In this document: one piece after another, positions 16,837-26,174 of the stretch | How the letters are laid out: every line of letters begins with the position of its first letter | Numbering within the stretch: the stretch's first letter is position 1 | Assembly: GCF_030347995.1 (NCBI RefSeq) | Contig: NZ_JAQIBC010000004.1 | Span: 1-64,000 of the forward strand | DNA: 64,000 nucleotides | Direction of reading: 5' to 3' | From: Sulfurovum xiamenensis | Lineage (GTDB): Bacteria; Campylobacterota; Campylobacteria; Campylobacterales; Sulfurovaceae | Made by a program: the position numbers and the translations under genes | The notes under the pieces: generated by a model | Seen by the model: the letters and a program-made list of their open reading frames with translations, nothing else | The model's database searches: none | Told to the model about the DNA's origin: nothing

Positions 16837-17574
16837 ATGGTAAATATAAAAAGACTTCTACCCTTCATACTACTGCTCACACTCAACGAGCTTCATGCAG
16901 ATACCGTAGGAGGAGAGGTCTCCCTTGGATTTTTCAATCATCAGCCAAACGGAAATGCTGCATATAAAGGAAACACTGCAGATATTGAAGATACACTGGG
17001 CTTTAGTGAAGAACAAGATACATTTTTAAAAGCCTATTTAGAACATCCTTTACCTCTCATTCCCAATATAAAATTGGGATATACCACACTTTCACATGAG
17101 GGAAGCAGCAGTGTGAATAACTTCACTTGGGGAGACCATACCTATAGCAGTACTATAGAGGGCAGCCTGTCACTTGACATGTCGGATGTCACGCTCTATT
17201 ATGAATTCCTGGATAATTGGGCCGAGACGGATGCCGGATTTACCCTCAGATATATCTCTGGGGATATGGGCGTACACAGCAATGCGAACAGTGATGTTGC
17301 AGACTTTTCGACCTGGGTACCGATGCTCTATGGTAAAGTACGTTTTAATCTGCCTGTCACTGATCTCTCTTTTCAGATCGAAGCCAATGCTATTAGCTAT
17401 TGGGATATCACCGCTTATGATTATGAACTCTCTGCCCGTTATACCCTGGCTATGGGAATAGGTCTGGAAGCCGGGTATAAGGCCTTTCACCTGGAGAGTG
17501 ATGAGTTGGTCAATGGGTTTAATGCGGATGTGGACTTCTCAGGTCCCTATGCCGCTGCGATTTGGGATTTCTAA
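16837..17574 (+). CDS. Outer-membrane beta-barrel protein, TIGR04219-like
   Basis: A 245-residue exported protein with a signal peptide (1-21, ending LHA|D) and a barrel-like body of alternating aromatic and polar residues, ending in a terminal Phe (AAIWDF), the usual BAM recognition residue. GGEVSLGFFNHQPNG near the start and PNIKLGYTTLSHEG match the TIGR04219 family of small barrels found in proteobacteria; function unknown. It lies directly after gspF and overlaps the RDD gene's start by one base, so it may be cotranscribed with the secretion arm. A role as a partner of secretion is speculative. Confidence 0.75.
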   Translation: MVNIKRLLPFILLLTLNELHADTVGGEVSLGFFNHQPNGNAAYKGNTADIEDTLGFSEEQDTFLKAYLEHPLPLIPNIKLGYTTLSHEGSSSVNNFTWGDHTYSSTIEGSLSLDMSDVTLYYEFLDNWAETDAGFTLRYISGDMGVHSNANSDVADFSTWVPMLYGKVRFNLPVTDLSFQIEANAISYWDITAYDYELSARYTLAMGIGLEAGYKAFHLESDELVNGFNADVDFSGPYAAAIWDF

Positions 17575-18059
17575 TGGCTAAACAGCGTTTTAGGGATGTC
17601 AAACAAAAAAGGCTCCAATGCCAGACACCTACAGTCAAATCGACACCTACTACAAATGACTATGCCTCAACGAGTGTGAAGATAAAAGCATTTTTGACCG
17701 ATGCTTTTATGCTTCTCATGCCTATCATGTATATTGTCTTTTATCTTGTCATGGATGGCAGAGAAGATTTTTCTGAACATAAAATACTGGGCTGGATCTA
17801 TATACTGGTTCCTTTGGTCATCATCCAGACGATTTTTATGTATAAAACGGGGCAGACCCCGGGATATCGTGCCTATAACATTACACTCATTGATGAACAT
17901 ACGAAGAAAAAGCCCTCACCTTTTATCATCCTTTTCAGAAATTTGGCTGCAATACTCTCACTCTTGACGATAGCAGGTTGGATACTGATGTTTTTTAGGA
18001 AAGACAACAAGACGCTGCATGACCTCTTATCTGCAACGGCTGTTGTAAACAAAAAATGA
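17574..18059 (+). CDS. RDD family membrane protein
   Basis: A 161-residue inner-membrane protein with a charged N-terminus rich in Lys and Arg, then three to four helices. Motifs: FLTDAFMLLMPIMYIVFY (the Asp of the first helix), TGQTPGYRAYNITLID and PSPFIILFRNLAAILS, ending with DNKTLHDLLSATAVV. This is the RDD family pattern (conserved Arg, Asp, Asp). Family members have been implicated in ion exchange, but the substrate here is unknown. ATG shares one base with the previous stop codon; the MFS gene overlaps its end by 4 bases. Confidence 0.8.
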   Translation: MAKQRFRDVKQKRLQCQTPTVKSTPTTNDYASTSVKIKAFLTDAFMLLMPIMYIVFYLVMDGREDFSEHKILGWIYILVPLVIIQTIFMYKTGQTPGYRAYNITLIDEHTKKKPSPFIILFRNLAAILSLLTIAGWILMFFRKDNKTLHDLLSATAVVNKK

Positions 18060-19174
18060 AACCGGTCAACAGATTTCTTTCACCGCTTTTAGGGGGATAC
18101 TACTTTTTTTACTTTGCCCTTGTTGGTGTCTATGTCATCTTCCTGCCAAAAGTGTTGCTGGATCTGGGATATACTCCTTTTGAGGTGGGCATCATTTTTG
18201 CTGCTGCCCCCTTCATGCGGTTTCTGCTGCCTTTTGTATTTCGGCACTTTATCTCTCTAAGCCCCAAGGTCTACCAACTTTCCCTGCTCTTCACTTTTAT
18301 TGGTACTTTGCTTTTTTTGGCCACGGTACAGGATTTTTGGATCTATCTTGCTGCAAACCTTCTTTTTGGGGCCGCAATGGGTATCTCTCTTCCGTATGTC
18401 GAGACCATCGCACTGGCTTCTTTGTCCAGACACATTTACGGCAAAGTACGACTCTGGGGCTCTCTTGGGTTTATGGGTATTGCGTTATGGCTGGGGAAAG
18501 TACTTGAATCACCTTATGAAGCGCTCTATTACTTAAGTGCCGTAGCGTTTTTAACCCTTCTTTTTGGTGCTATGCTGACAAGGTATGACACGATCTCCCA
18601 CTCTAGCCCGCAAGAAGATGCCTCATTTTCACTCACACAATATTGGGCATTTTGGGTTTCTATCTTTTTAATGCAAGTAGGTTTTGGAGGCTTCTATAAC
18701 TTTTTCACTATCTACGAAACTGCACATGGTGTCTCTCTTGAAATGACAAGTTGGATGTGGAGTTTTGGCGTCGTCTGTGAAATTTTTATGTACTATTTTC
18801 AAGGTCCTCTTCTGCAAAGAAACCTGCTTCGTATCTTGCAGTTTGCCACTCTTATCACGGCAATCAGATGGATGATACTCTATCTCTTTCCTGACTCAAT
18901 CATTTTGACCTTTGCATCACAATCTCTACATGCCATCGGTTTTGCACTCTACCATACTGCAGCCATTACCTATGTCTTTTCACTCTATACCCAGAAAAAA
19001 CTTGCACAACAGTTTTTTTTGGGTATTGCATTTGGATTAGGGGGTTCAGTGGGTGCAGTACTTTCCGGCCAGGTCTATGGAGAATATCTTTTCCTGATCG
19101 AGTCACTCATCACATTTTTGGCATTTGCCGTCTTGCTGATACATCAAAAACGTAAAGAGAGTGTCAACGTATGA
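18056..19174 (+). CDS. MFS transporter, HcaT/MFS_1-like
   Basis: A 372-residue transporter with about 12 hydrophobic helices. The N-terminal LLGGYYFFYFALVGVYVIFLPKVLLDLGYTPFEVGII and GAAMGISLPYVETIAL resemble the phenylpropionate-permease (HcaT) branch of the major facilitator superfamily. Substrate is unknown. The gene overlaps the RDD gene by 4 bases (ATGA) and mobA by 4 bases. It is therefore in one operon with mobA, but nothing else indicates a link to molybdenum. Confidence 0.8.
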   Translation: MKPVNRFLSPLLGGYYFFYFALVGVYVIFLPKVLLDLGYTPFEVGIIFAAAPFMRFLLPFVFRHFISLSPKVYQLSLLFTFIGTLLFLATVQDFWIYLAANLLFGAAMGISLPYVETIALASLSRHIYGKVRLWGSLGFMGIALWLGKVLESPYEALYYLSAVAFLTLLFGAMLTRYDTISHSSPQEDASFSLTQYWAFWVSIFLMQVGFGGFYNFFTIYETAHGVSLEMTSWMWSFGVVCEIFMYYFQGPLLQRNLLRILQFATLITAIRWMILYLFPDSIILTFASQSLHAIGFALYHTAAITYVFSLYTQKKLAQQFFLGIAFGLGGSVGAVLSGQVYGEYLFLIESLITFLAFAVLLIHQKRKESVNV

Positions 19175-19746
19175 GAGAAGTCACAACTGCCGTCATCTTC
19201 GCTGGAGGGAGAAGTTCCCGTATGGGTGAGGACAAGGCTCTACTTCCTTTTGCCAACTATCCTACACTTACCGAGTTTCAACTAGATAAACTCCGTACCT
19301 TATTTGACGAAGTCTATATCTCGGCAAAAGAGAATAAATTTGATTTTGATTGTAGGGTGATCCAAGACAACTATCAAGAGAGCTCCCCTCTTGTAGGACT
19401 TATCTCTGTCTTTGAAACACTACAGGCAGAAGAGATTTTTATTTTAAGTGTAGATGCACCCTTTGTCGGCAAAGAGATCATAGAGAAGCTTTTGGAACAA
19501 AATGAAAGTCAATTTGATGTGATCGTTGCACAAAGTCCCAGTGGTGTGCAACCTCTCTGTGGACTCTATAAGAGATCTGTTTTGCCTTTGGCCTATACAC
19601 AATTAGAAAAAGGGAACCATAGATTGGGGGACCTGCTGCGCCTTGCCAATACCCACCTTGTAGCGTTTAATGAAGATGGTCCGTTCACGAACCTGAACCA
19701 TCCCGAAGAGTATCAGCAAGCCCTTAAACGTTTTAAAAACCATTGA
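19171..19746 (+). CDS. mobA: Molybdenum cofactor guanylyltransferase
   Basis: Adds GMP to molybdopterin, forming the MGD cofactor of DMSO-reductase-family enzymes such as nitrate reductase and formate dehydrogenase. The 191-residue nucleotidyltransferase shows the signature FAGGRSSRMGEDKALLPF (residues 10-27) and SVDAPFVG near 89, where Asp binds Mg. The usual partner MobB is not here. It overlaps the MFS gene by 4 bases. Its 3' end meets the LysR gene with only 3 bases between stop codons, so the two transcripts must overlap. Confidence 0.9.
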   Translation: MREVTTAVIFAGGRSSRMGEDKALLPFANYPTLTEFQLDKLRTLFDEVYISAKENKFDFDCRVIQDNYQESSPLVGLISVFETLQAEEIFILSVDAPFVGKEIIEKLLEQNESQFDVIVAQSPSGVQPLCGLYKRSVLPLAYTQLEKGNHRLGDLLRLANTHLVAFNEDGPFTNLNHPEEYQQALKRFKNH

Positions 19747-19749
19747 TAT

Positions 19750-20649
19750 CTAGGCTTTTTGCCCCTCTATCATCTGCATCATCAGTTTTCGGGAGAAGAA
19801 GACAAACTTTTCAAACAATGAACTGTGATACTTGTCTTTATGATAGATCATCAGGAAATCCCTTTTACACTCAAAGTCCTTTACCGGTACTTTATAGAGT
19901 TTCCCCTCCTCGAGTTCATTTTTCACTGAGATCTTGGAGATACAGGTCAGACATTCACCGTTCATCAAAATACTTTTAATGGACTCTGTATGTCCAAGTT
20001 CCAGGAAAATATTTAAATTGTCCACTTTCTCTTTAATATAACCCAAAAAGACCTCTCTTGTACCAGACCCCTCTTCTCTAAGGACCCATCTTTTTTGTTC
20101 CAATTCATCTATCGTACATGGTTTGCAGAGCTCCTCATTTGCAGTCACAACCACCAGTTCATCTACCCCTATTTTCTCTTTAACGATCTCTGAACCAGGA
20201 ACAAGCCCTTCAACAAAACCTATATCTATCGTCCCCTCTTTGATCATATCTGCGATCTCTTTGGTGTTCCCCTCTTTAAGCGTGATCTTCACATCAGGAT
20301 ACGAACTCATGTAACTGCAGATAATGGCTGGCATCAAATAGTCTACGATCGTGGTACTTGCCCCTACCCGTATCATTCCCTTATTCTCTGAATTCTTAAA
20401 TTCATACTCAATATCTGAAAGCTTTTTAAAGATGGGGTCTATCTCTTTATAAAATGCACGTCCCACTTCATTGAGCACAAGTTTTTTATTGATCCGGTCA
20501 AAGACAGGTCGACCCAAAATATTTTCTAATTCTTTAATGGACATAGAGATCGCTGATTGACTCAGCTTCATATCTTTAGCCACATTTGTTAAATGTCCAG
20601 AGACTACAACATTGAGGAATATCTCCATTTGTCTAAGTGTTAATTTCAT
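19750..20649 (-). CDS. LysR family transcriptional regulator
   Basis: A 299-residue regulator with an N-terminal winged helix-turn-helix (residues 1-60: LRQMEIFLNVVVSGHLTNVAKDMKLSQSAISMSIKELE) and a two-lobe effector domain (about 90-295). Divergent from a YeiH-type exporter, it resembles the E. coli YeiE-YeiH pair, so it probably controls that neighbour. LysR regulators normally bind the shared intergenic region and need a small ligand, unknown here; a sulfur oxyanion is a guess based on YeiE and CysB relatives. Confidence 0.88.
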   Translation of the reverse strand: MKLTLRQMEIFLNVVVSGHLTNVAKDMKLSQSAISMSIKELENILGRPVFDRINKKLVLNEVGRAFYKEIDPIFKKLSDIEYEFKNSENKGMIRVGASTTIVDYLMPAIICSYMSSYPDVKITLKEGNTKEIADMIKEGTIDIGFVEGLVPGSEIVKEKIGVDELVVVTANEELCKPCTIDELEQKRWVLREEGSGTREVFLGYIKEKVDNLNIFLELGHTESIKSILMNGECLTCISKISVKNELEEGKLYKVPVKDFECKRDFLMIYHKDKYHSSLFEKFVFFSRKLMMQMIEGQKA

Positions 20650-20770
20650 ATTTTTTTCTCTTCTTTAGAATGGTTTTTTAACATTAATTACCTAAATAGT
20701 TTGTAAATTATATCAAAATTATAGTAGAATTCTAAAAAAGTTATCAATAATTTTGAATAAAAGGATTTTT
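20650..20770. promoter_or_regulatory. LysR-exporter divergent intergenic region
   Basis: A 121-base, very AT-rich gap between divergent genes. It contains a possible -10 TAGAAT (20725-20730) for the exporter. The palindromic GAATTC lies in the same stretch (20727-20732). AAGGA precedes the exporter ATG. A T-N11-A LysR box is expected here, but several equally weak candidates exist in such AT-rich DNA. Confidence 0.4.
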
Positions 20771-21835
20771 ATGCCATTTTCTCCACAAAAGCGTAAAGGT
20801 ACAATGAGTGGTATTTTATTTGTTGCTATCTTCGCTGCGGCAGCAACATTTATCTCAGATTTCCCTGCTGTCAAGGCATTGGGTATCTCACCGCTTGTTA
20901 TCGGTATCGTCATTGGTATTTTCTATGCCAATACTTTGCATAATCAGACCCCCGAAGCATGGCAAGGGGGGATCACGTTCTCAGCGAAAAAGATCCTTCG
21001 TTTTGCGATCGTTTTCTATGGGTTCAGACTTACGTTCCAAGAGATCATCGATGTAGGGTTGGCAGGATTCCTTGTCTCTCTTATCATGCTGGCATCTACC
21101 TTTATACTCGGTACATGGTTGGGACACAAGATCTTCGGTATGGAGAAAGATACTTCTATGCTTACAGCTTCAGGAGCATCAGTATGTGGTGCCGCGGCCG
21201 TACTTGCAACGGAACCTGTACTCAAGTCTGAAGAGTATAAAGCTGCCATTGCGGTATCAATGGTAGTACTTTTTGGTACGATCTCGATGTTCCTCTACCC
21301 GGTACTCTACACAGCGATCATTGAGCCTTCTGCCGGATTCCTTCATATGACAGCCAAAGAGTTTGGTATCTATGTAGGTGGTACGATCCACGAAGTGGCA
21401 CAAGTGGTTGCTGTGCCTGCCTCTGTACCAGGTTCACCTAAAGAGATGGCTGATGCAGCCGTGATCGTTAAGATGACGAGAGTCATTATGATCGCTCCAA
21501 TGCTGATCATTCTTGGTATCTACTTAAGCTATAGTGCTAAAAAAGAGGGTGGTGCAGGTGAAAAAGTGAAACTCGTGATCCCATGGTTCGCAGTTTACTT
21601 TATCGGTGTAGCCGGTTTCAACTCACTGCACCTTGTGCCTGCAGATATCGTAAATATAATCAATGAGATCGATACTTTCCTTCTTACGATGGCAATGACC
21701 GCTCTGGGTATGGGAACACGTTTTGCGAAGTTCAAAGGTCTTGGACTCGCACCGGTCTATACAGCTTCTGCAATGTTCGTATGGTTGGTTGTTGGTGGAT
21801 TTATCCTTACTAAAGCGGTTTGTTCGGTATTCTAA
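20771..21835 (+). CDS. YeiH/UPF0324 family putative sulfate exporter
   Basis: A 354-residue inner-membrane protein with about ten helices. Family features: LGISPLVIGIVIGIFYANT near residue 38, ILRFAIVFYGFRLTFQEI near 75, ASGASVCGAAAVLATEPV near 135 and GGTIHEVAQVVA near 205. UPF0324 proteins (YeiH, and PSE relatives in sulfur metabolism) are annotated as putative sulfate or sulfonate exporters; direct proof is limited. A divergent LysR gene supports regulated expression. I use the ATG preceded by AAGGA; a TTG 18 bases upstream is also in frame. The stop codon sits in the loop of a terminator hairpin. Confidence 0.8.
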   Translation: MPFSPQKRKGTMSGILFVAIFAAAATFISDFPAVKALGISPLVIGIVIGIFYANTLHNQTPEAWQGGITFSAKKILRFAIVFYGFRLTFQEIIDVGLAGFLVSLIMLASTFILGTWLGHKIFGMEKDTSMLTASGASVCGAAAVLATEPVLKSEEYKAAIAVSMVVLFGTISMFLYPVLYTAIIEPSAGFLHMTAKEFGIYVGGTIHEVAQVVAVPASVPGSPKEMADAAVIVKMTRVIMIAPMLIILGIYLSYSAKKEGGAGEKVKLVIPWFAVYFIGVAGFNSLHLVPADIVNIINEIDTFLLTMAMTALGMGTRFAKFKGLGLAPVYTASAMFVWLVVGGFILTKAVCSVF

Positions 21836-21859
21836 TACCGAATAGATCGGTTCTTTTTT
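21823..21859 (+). terminator. Terminator overlapping the exporter stop codon
   Basis: TTCGGTA / TACCGAA forms a 7-bp stem whose loop TTCTAA contains the TAA stop. A T-rich stretch (TTCTTTTTTC) follows. The stem could extend by two more A-T pairs only if the loop closed to two bases, so seven pairs is the realistic size. Confidence 0.55.
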
Positions 21860-23468
21860 CTATTTTCTGCGTCTATAACTCAATGCTTCCAAAATATCAC
21901 TTTTCTCGATCTGCAAATGTCCATTAATATCTGCAATGGTTCTAGCTGTCTTTTTCACTGATGCGATACTTCTATGTGAAAGTCCAAATTTACTGATAGC
22001 ATTTTCTAAAATTTGACTCGCATGACTCTCTAATAAACAGTAAATCTCTATCTCCTCTTCTGTCAATTTTCCATTAAGACGCTCTTGCCCGCGCTCTTTT
22101 TGTATCTTAAATGCCCTGAGAACAGCTTGATGCATCTGAGCAGAACTTATATCACCCTTATCCTCACTGTTCACTTCCTGCATCACGACAAAAAGATCTA
22201 TTCTATCCAAAAATGGGTCGGAAAGTTTATTCTGGTAACGTTTGATCTCAAGTTCCGAACACCTGCAGGATTTACTTTTAGAGAGCAGATTCCCACAGGG
22301 GCAAGGATTTTGCGCCGCTACGAACATGATATCCGCTTCATATTCTATCTTTGCATTGACCCTTGCTATATGCACTTTTTTATCTTGCAACGGCTCTCTA
22401 AGGGCTTCAAGGACCGCTTTGGAAAAGTGAGGCAGTTCATCGAAAAAGAGTATCCCTTTATGTGCCAGGGCTACCTCTCCTATCCTGGCTATAGAAGAGC
22501 CTCCACCAAAAATAGATGCAGAAGTAGCAGTGTGATGAGGAGATCTTATAGGACGTAAAGCTGAAAAGCTTGGTACAACACCATCTAGGAACTGATGTTT
22601 TGCGATGGACAGTATCTCTTCTTCAAAGAGTGGAGGCAAGATATCTTTGATGCGTTTGGCTATCATACTCTTTCCGCAGCCCGGATTTCCTTCCATCAAA
22701 AAATTATGCATCCCCGCTGCTGCAATAAGTGAAGCTCTTTTGGCAATAGACTGCCCTTAGACATCACGAAAATCACTCTCATAGTTTTGTTCATAGTAAT
22801 AAGATCTCTCTTTCACTCTGAAACTTTCAGACTTGTAAGAAAATGCCTGTACATTTGCTTTAAAGTTCTTGCTTTTCAATATCTCTATCGCTTCATTGAG
22901 TGAATCTACAGCGATGAAATCTACCCCAGAGATATGACTCAAATAGGGAATAGACTCTTTAGGCACAATCGCTTGCTTGATCAACCCTTGCTCCTTAAGA
23001 GATAAGACCAATGGGAAAAGCATGGAACTTGTTTTCACCTTCCCGTCCAATCCGAGTTCACCAAAGACAAAAAGTCCCTCCTCCTCTACTGCACTTTTAT
23101 GCATGGCAATAAGCAATGCCATAGCCAGATCCAAGTGTGTACCCGACTTCTTTAGATCCGAAGGACTCAAATTGATCGTGATTTTTTCGGTACCTATAAG
23201 TCTTATATATATGGACACAAGGAAAAGCCCAATACACGGATACTAATAATTTATACTTTGTCCTCTCTTTGGCTTCCTGAATGTCACTGCTGGCTAAACC
23301 TACAACCGTAAATCCTGGAACTCCCTTAAAGGTCGCTTCTACTTCTATCACCTGTGCATTCACACCCTCTAGTGTTGCACAGGTCAATCGATTCACAATA
23401 GCCTCTTTTTTAGGTTCTTGTTTATGTTGCTTTTGGGGTGGAGTACCACTATCTATTTTTGCATTCAT
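21860..23468 (-). pseudogene. comM: Broken comM/yifB (Mg-chelatase-like AAA+ ATPase)
   Basis: Three pieces together make one ComM/YifB protein, a hexameric helicase for branch migration of DNA taken up in transformation. Piece 1 (from 23468) has VNRLTCATLEGVNAQVIEVE and VVGLASSDIQEAKERTK. It stops matching after AFP near 23220; about 30 extra bases shift the frame. Piece 2 carries EKITINLSPSDLKKSGTHLDLA to ESDFRDV, then an in-frame TAA (22757-22759) sits where DVKGQ needs Lys. Reading through continues GQSIAKRASLIAAAG into Walker A GNPGCGKS. The C-terminal half remains open and intact. Two separate lesions argue against a single sequencing error. The N-terminal start MNAKIDSG is approximate. 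Confidence 0.8.
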
Positions 23469-23522
23469 ACACTCATGATGCACTAAATTTGTGAAAATGA
23501 TTAAAAATATGTCAAATTGTAA

Positions 23523-23528
23523 TATAAT
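23523..23528 (+). promoter_or_regulatory. -10 box for gdhA
   Basis: TATAAT, in AT-rich sequence, 28 bases before the gdhA ATG. No -35 consensus is visible, as is usual for the vegetative sigma factor of this phylum. Confidence 0.55.
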
Positions 23529-23556
23529 TGGGTTTACACACATACAAAGGACAAGC

Positions 23557-24909
23557 ATGGAGTATATTGAGCAGGCATTAATACGTGCCGAAAAAAGTAA
23601 CTGTAAAAGTGAGACCATTTTTTTTCAAGCACTGAAAGAAGTACTCGAAACGATACAGCCACTCTTAGAAAAACATCCCGAATATCTGCATCAAAATATC
23701 ATAGATCGTATCATGGTTCCCAACAGAGCGATCCATTTTAAAATAGAATGGATGGACGATGACAATATCATCCATGTCAATAATGGGTACAGGATTCAAT
23801 TCAACAATGCGTTGGGCCCTTACAAAGGCGGTGTACGGTTCCATCCTTCAGTCAATCCGGATATCCTGAAATTCCTTGCTTTTGAGCAGATCTTTAAAAA
23901 TGCGATCACGGGACTTCATATAGGAGGCGCAAAGGGTGGTGCTGATTTTGACCCTAAAGGTAAAAGTGATAAAGAGATCATGAAATTCTGTCAGGCTTTT
24001 ATGTCTGCTTTTTATAACAGTATCGGTGCAGATATCGATATCCTGGGTGGAGATATCGGTGTAGGAGCTAGGGAAGTAGGCTATCTTTTTGGACAGTACA
24101 AACAGCTCACGAACTCTTATGACAGTATCATCACCTCCAAGCCCCTTGCTCTGGGGGGGAGTCTAGGACGTACCGAGGCAACAGGATATGGGCTTATCTA
24201 TTTCACACAAACCTTCCTGGAGGATATGGGAGAGACACTCAAAGGTAAGATCTGTACCATTAGCGGCAGCGGCAATGTTGCGATCCATGCGATAGAAAAA
24301 CTCTATGAGATCGGCGCCATTCCTGTCACCTGTTCAGATTCCAAAGGTGCAATCCATGACAGTAACGGTATAGACCTTGAACTTTTAAAAAAGATAAAAT
24401 TGGAGCGAAGAGCTTCACTGGAATATTATGCACTGGAACGAAAAAAAGCCACATATGTGAAAAGAGAAAGCTATACAGAAGGGCGCAGTTTTGTATGGAG
24501 TATCCCTTGTTTTGCCGCATTTCCCTGTGCTACCCAAAATGAATTGGGTGAAGGTTCTGCAAAACTGCTCATAGAGAATGATGTGAAGATCGTTGCTGAA
24601 GGTGCAAATATGCCTACCACACCTGAAGCGATCGCTCTTTTTGAAGAGAATAATATTCTTTTTGGCCCAGCTAAAGCAGCCAATGCCGGAGGTGTGGCTG
24701 TCTCCGTATTGGAGATGAGCCAAAATAGTTCACTCAACTATCTCTCATTTGAAAAAGTAGATCAAAGACTGCAAGACATTATGTCAAATATCTACAGTGA
24801 CCTCAAGCAAACATGCGATGAGTATAAGCTTGATATGGATCTTGTTTCTGCTGCGAATATCTTAGGATTTCAACGTGTGGCTGATGCGATGATTATGCAG
24901 GGAGTATAA
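23557..24909 (+). CDS. gdhA: NADP-type glutamate dehydrogenase
   Basis: Reductive amination of 2-oxoglutarate to glutamate, or the reverse. A 450-residue protein of the hexameric short class. Catalytic region: NGYRIQFNNALGPYKGGVRFHPSV (residues 72-95) and GGAKGGADFDPKGKSD (about 125-140), with the reactive Lys in LGPYKGG and GGAKGG. Rossmann part: CTISGSGNVAIHAIEKL near 237. C-terminal AANAGGVAVSVLEMSQNS is typical of GdhA. The chosen ATG has AAAGGA upstream and gives the expected family length; the open frame continues 66 bases further without a ribosome-binding site. A hairpin terminator follows the stop. Confidence 0.92.
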   Translation: MEYIEQALIRAEKSNCKSETIFFQALKEVLETIQPLLEKHPEYLHQNIIDRIMVPNRAIHFKIEWMDDDNIIHVNNGYRIQFNNALGPYKGGVRFHPSVNPDILKFLAFEQIFKNAITGLHIGGAKGGADFDPKGKSDKEIMKFCQAFMSAFYNSIGADIDILGGDIGVGAREVGYLFGQYKQLTNSYDSIITSKPLALGGSLGRTEATGYGLIYFTQTFLEDMGETLKGKICTISGSGNVAIHAIEKLYEIGAIPVTCSDSKGAIHDSNGIDLELLKKIKLERRASLEYYALERKKATYVKRESYTEGRSFVWSIPCFAAFPCATQNELGEGSAKLLIENDVKIVAEGANMPTTPEAIALFEENNILFGPAKAANAGGVAVSVLEMSQNSSLNYLSFEKVDQRLQDIMSNIYSDLKQTCDEYKLDMDLVSAANILGFQRVADAMIMQGV

Positions 24910-24916
24910 AAAAGAA

Positions 24917-24937
24917 AAGGCCAAATACACTGGCCTT
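24917..24937. terminator. Bidirectional terminator between gdhA and def
   Basis: AAGGCCA / TGGCCTT stem with a 7-base AATACAC loop. Read on the minus strand it is followed by TTTTCTTTTTT, a good U-tract, so it chiefly ends the def transcript. On the plus strand the following sequence has only a short T-run. Confidence 0.7.
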
Positions 24938-24940
24938 GGC

Positions 24941-25465
24941 CTACGCCTCTTTTAATCTTCGTTTCCACTCTTTTTCAAATTTCTTTCTTTTTGTAAAAGA
25001 GAGTTTTTCAATGAATACCTTACCATCCAAATGGTCTATCTCATGCTGTATAGCAATGGCAAGGAAGTCATCATCTTCTATGATATGATTATTGCCCTCT
25101 CTGTCTAGATACGCTACTTTCACATGTTTGGCACGTTCGACTTCTTCATAGATACCCGGAACCGAGAGGCACCCTTCTTGAAACTTTTCGGAACCATCTT
25201 TTTCAAGGATGATGGGGTTGATCATCTCTATCGTATTCTCTTTAGGCTGGTCATGTTCTCCATCCGTATTCTCTAAAGGAACGTTGATGATCAGGGCACG
25301 TATATCAATACCGACTTGTATGGCTGCGAGGCCTACACCGTTACGGGCACGCATCGTGTCATACATGTCATCAAGAAGATCATGTAATGCACCATCAAAA
25401 GACTCTACCTCTTTTGAGACAAGTTTGAGTCTTTTGTCCGGATATACTACTATTTCTCTAACCAT
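24941..25465 (-). CDS. def: Peptide deformylase
   Basis: Removes the N-formyl group from nascent proteins. The 174-residue metalloenzyme shows all three motifs in order: GVGLAAIQVG near residue 43, EGCLSVPG near 97 (Cys ligand) and IQHEIDHLDG near 137 (two His ligands and catalytic Glu). It lies 12 bases after clpP and downstream of tig, so three nascent-chain or quality-control functions share one strand. A terminator follows. A C-terminal Lys/Arg-rich helix (TKRKKFEKEWKRRLKEA) is typical of deformylases of this phylum. Confidence 0.95.
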   Translation of the reverse strand: MVREIVVYPDKRLKLVSKEVESFDGALHDLLDDMYDTMRARNGVGLAAIQVGIDIRALIINVPLENTDGEHDQPKENTIEMINPIILEKDGSEKFQEGCLSVPGIYEEVERAKHVKVAYLDREGNNHIIEDDDFLAIAIQHEIDHLDGKVFIEKLSFTKRKKFEKEWKRRLKEA

Positions 25466-25477
25466 ACACCGTCTCTA

Positions 25478-26065
25478 TTAGGTAAAACTTTTTGTGAGTA
25501 CTTTATCTATAAGCCCGTATTCCAATGCTTCCCTGGCTGACATAAAGTTATCTCTCTCTGTATCTTTTTCAATACGTTTGGTTGTTTTACCTGTCTGCTC
25601 TGCCAAGATCTCATTGAGTGTATCTTTGAGTCTTTGTATCTCTTGTGCCTGTATCTGGATATCTGTTGACTGCCCTTGAGCACCGCCTGAAGGCTGGTGG
25701 ATCATAATACGCGCATGTGGCAGCGCATAACGTTTACCTTTTGTACCCGAAGAGAGCAGGAAAGCACCCATAGATGCTGCCTGGCCTATACAGATCGTTA
25801 CAATATCCGGTTTAATGTAGTTCATCGTATCGAACATCGAAAGTCCAGAAGTAATCACACCTCCTGGAGAGTTAATGTAAAAATAGATATCTTTATCCGG
25901 ATCCTGTGCTTCAAGAAAAAGAAGTTGTGCCACTACAGTGGAAGCCACTTGATCATTCACTTCACCGCTTAGCATAATGATACGGTCCTTAAGTAACCGT
26001 GAATAGATATCGTAAGATCTTTCACCTCTACCGGTCTGTTCTACAACGTATGGAATATAACTCAT
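25478..26065 (-). CDS. clpP: ATP-dependent Clp protease proteolytic subunit
   Basis: Serine protease that forms two stacked heptamers and works with ClpX or ClpA. The 195-residue sequence starts [32 protein letters not shown]. The catalytic triad is visible: Ser in [11 protein letters not shown] near residue 98, His in [16 protein letters not shown] near 123, and Asp in [18 protein letters not shown] near 172. It lies between tig and def. A 109-base gap and a hairpin separate it from tig, so it may have its own promoter. GGCAAAAG is the only weak ribosome-binding-site-like sequence before the ATG. Confidence 0.96.
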   Translation of the reverse strand: MSYIPYVVEQTGRGERSYDIYSRLLKDRIIMLSGEVNDQVASTVVAQLLFLEAQDPDKDIYFYINSPGGVITSGLSMFDTMNYIKPDIVTICIGQAASMGAFLLSSGTKGKRYALPHARIMIHQPSGGAQGQSTDIQIQAQEIQRLKDTLNEILAEQTGKTTKRIEKDTERDNFMSAREALEYGLIDKVLTKSFT

Positions 26066-26135
26066 CTTTTGCCTTTAATAATATATAGTTAAATAGATTT
26101 TTATCCACTCAACTATACACTCTATAGGTTAACAG

Positions 26136-26165
26136 AACAAATAACAACTGATGTTGCTATTTGTT
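26136..26165. terminator. Hairpin between tig and clpP
   Basis: AACAAATAACAAC pairs with GTTGCTATTTGTT over 12 of 13 positions, loop TGAT. It starts 10 bases beyond the tig stop in the direction of transcription. There is no clear T-run, so it may attenuate rather than stop transcription into clpP. Confidence 0.45.
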
Positions 26166-26174
26166 TCTTTTGAT

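Noticed and set aside
23557-24909. A longer glutamate dehydrogenase starting 66 bases upstream.
   Set aside because: The extra stretch overlaps the -10 box and lacks a ribosome-binding site; the shorter form has the family's length.
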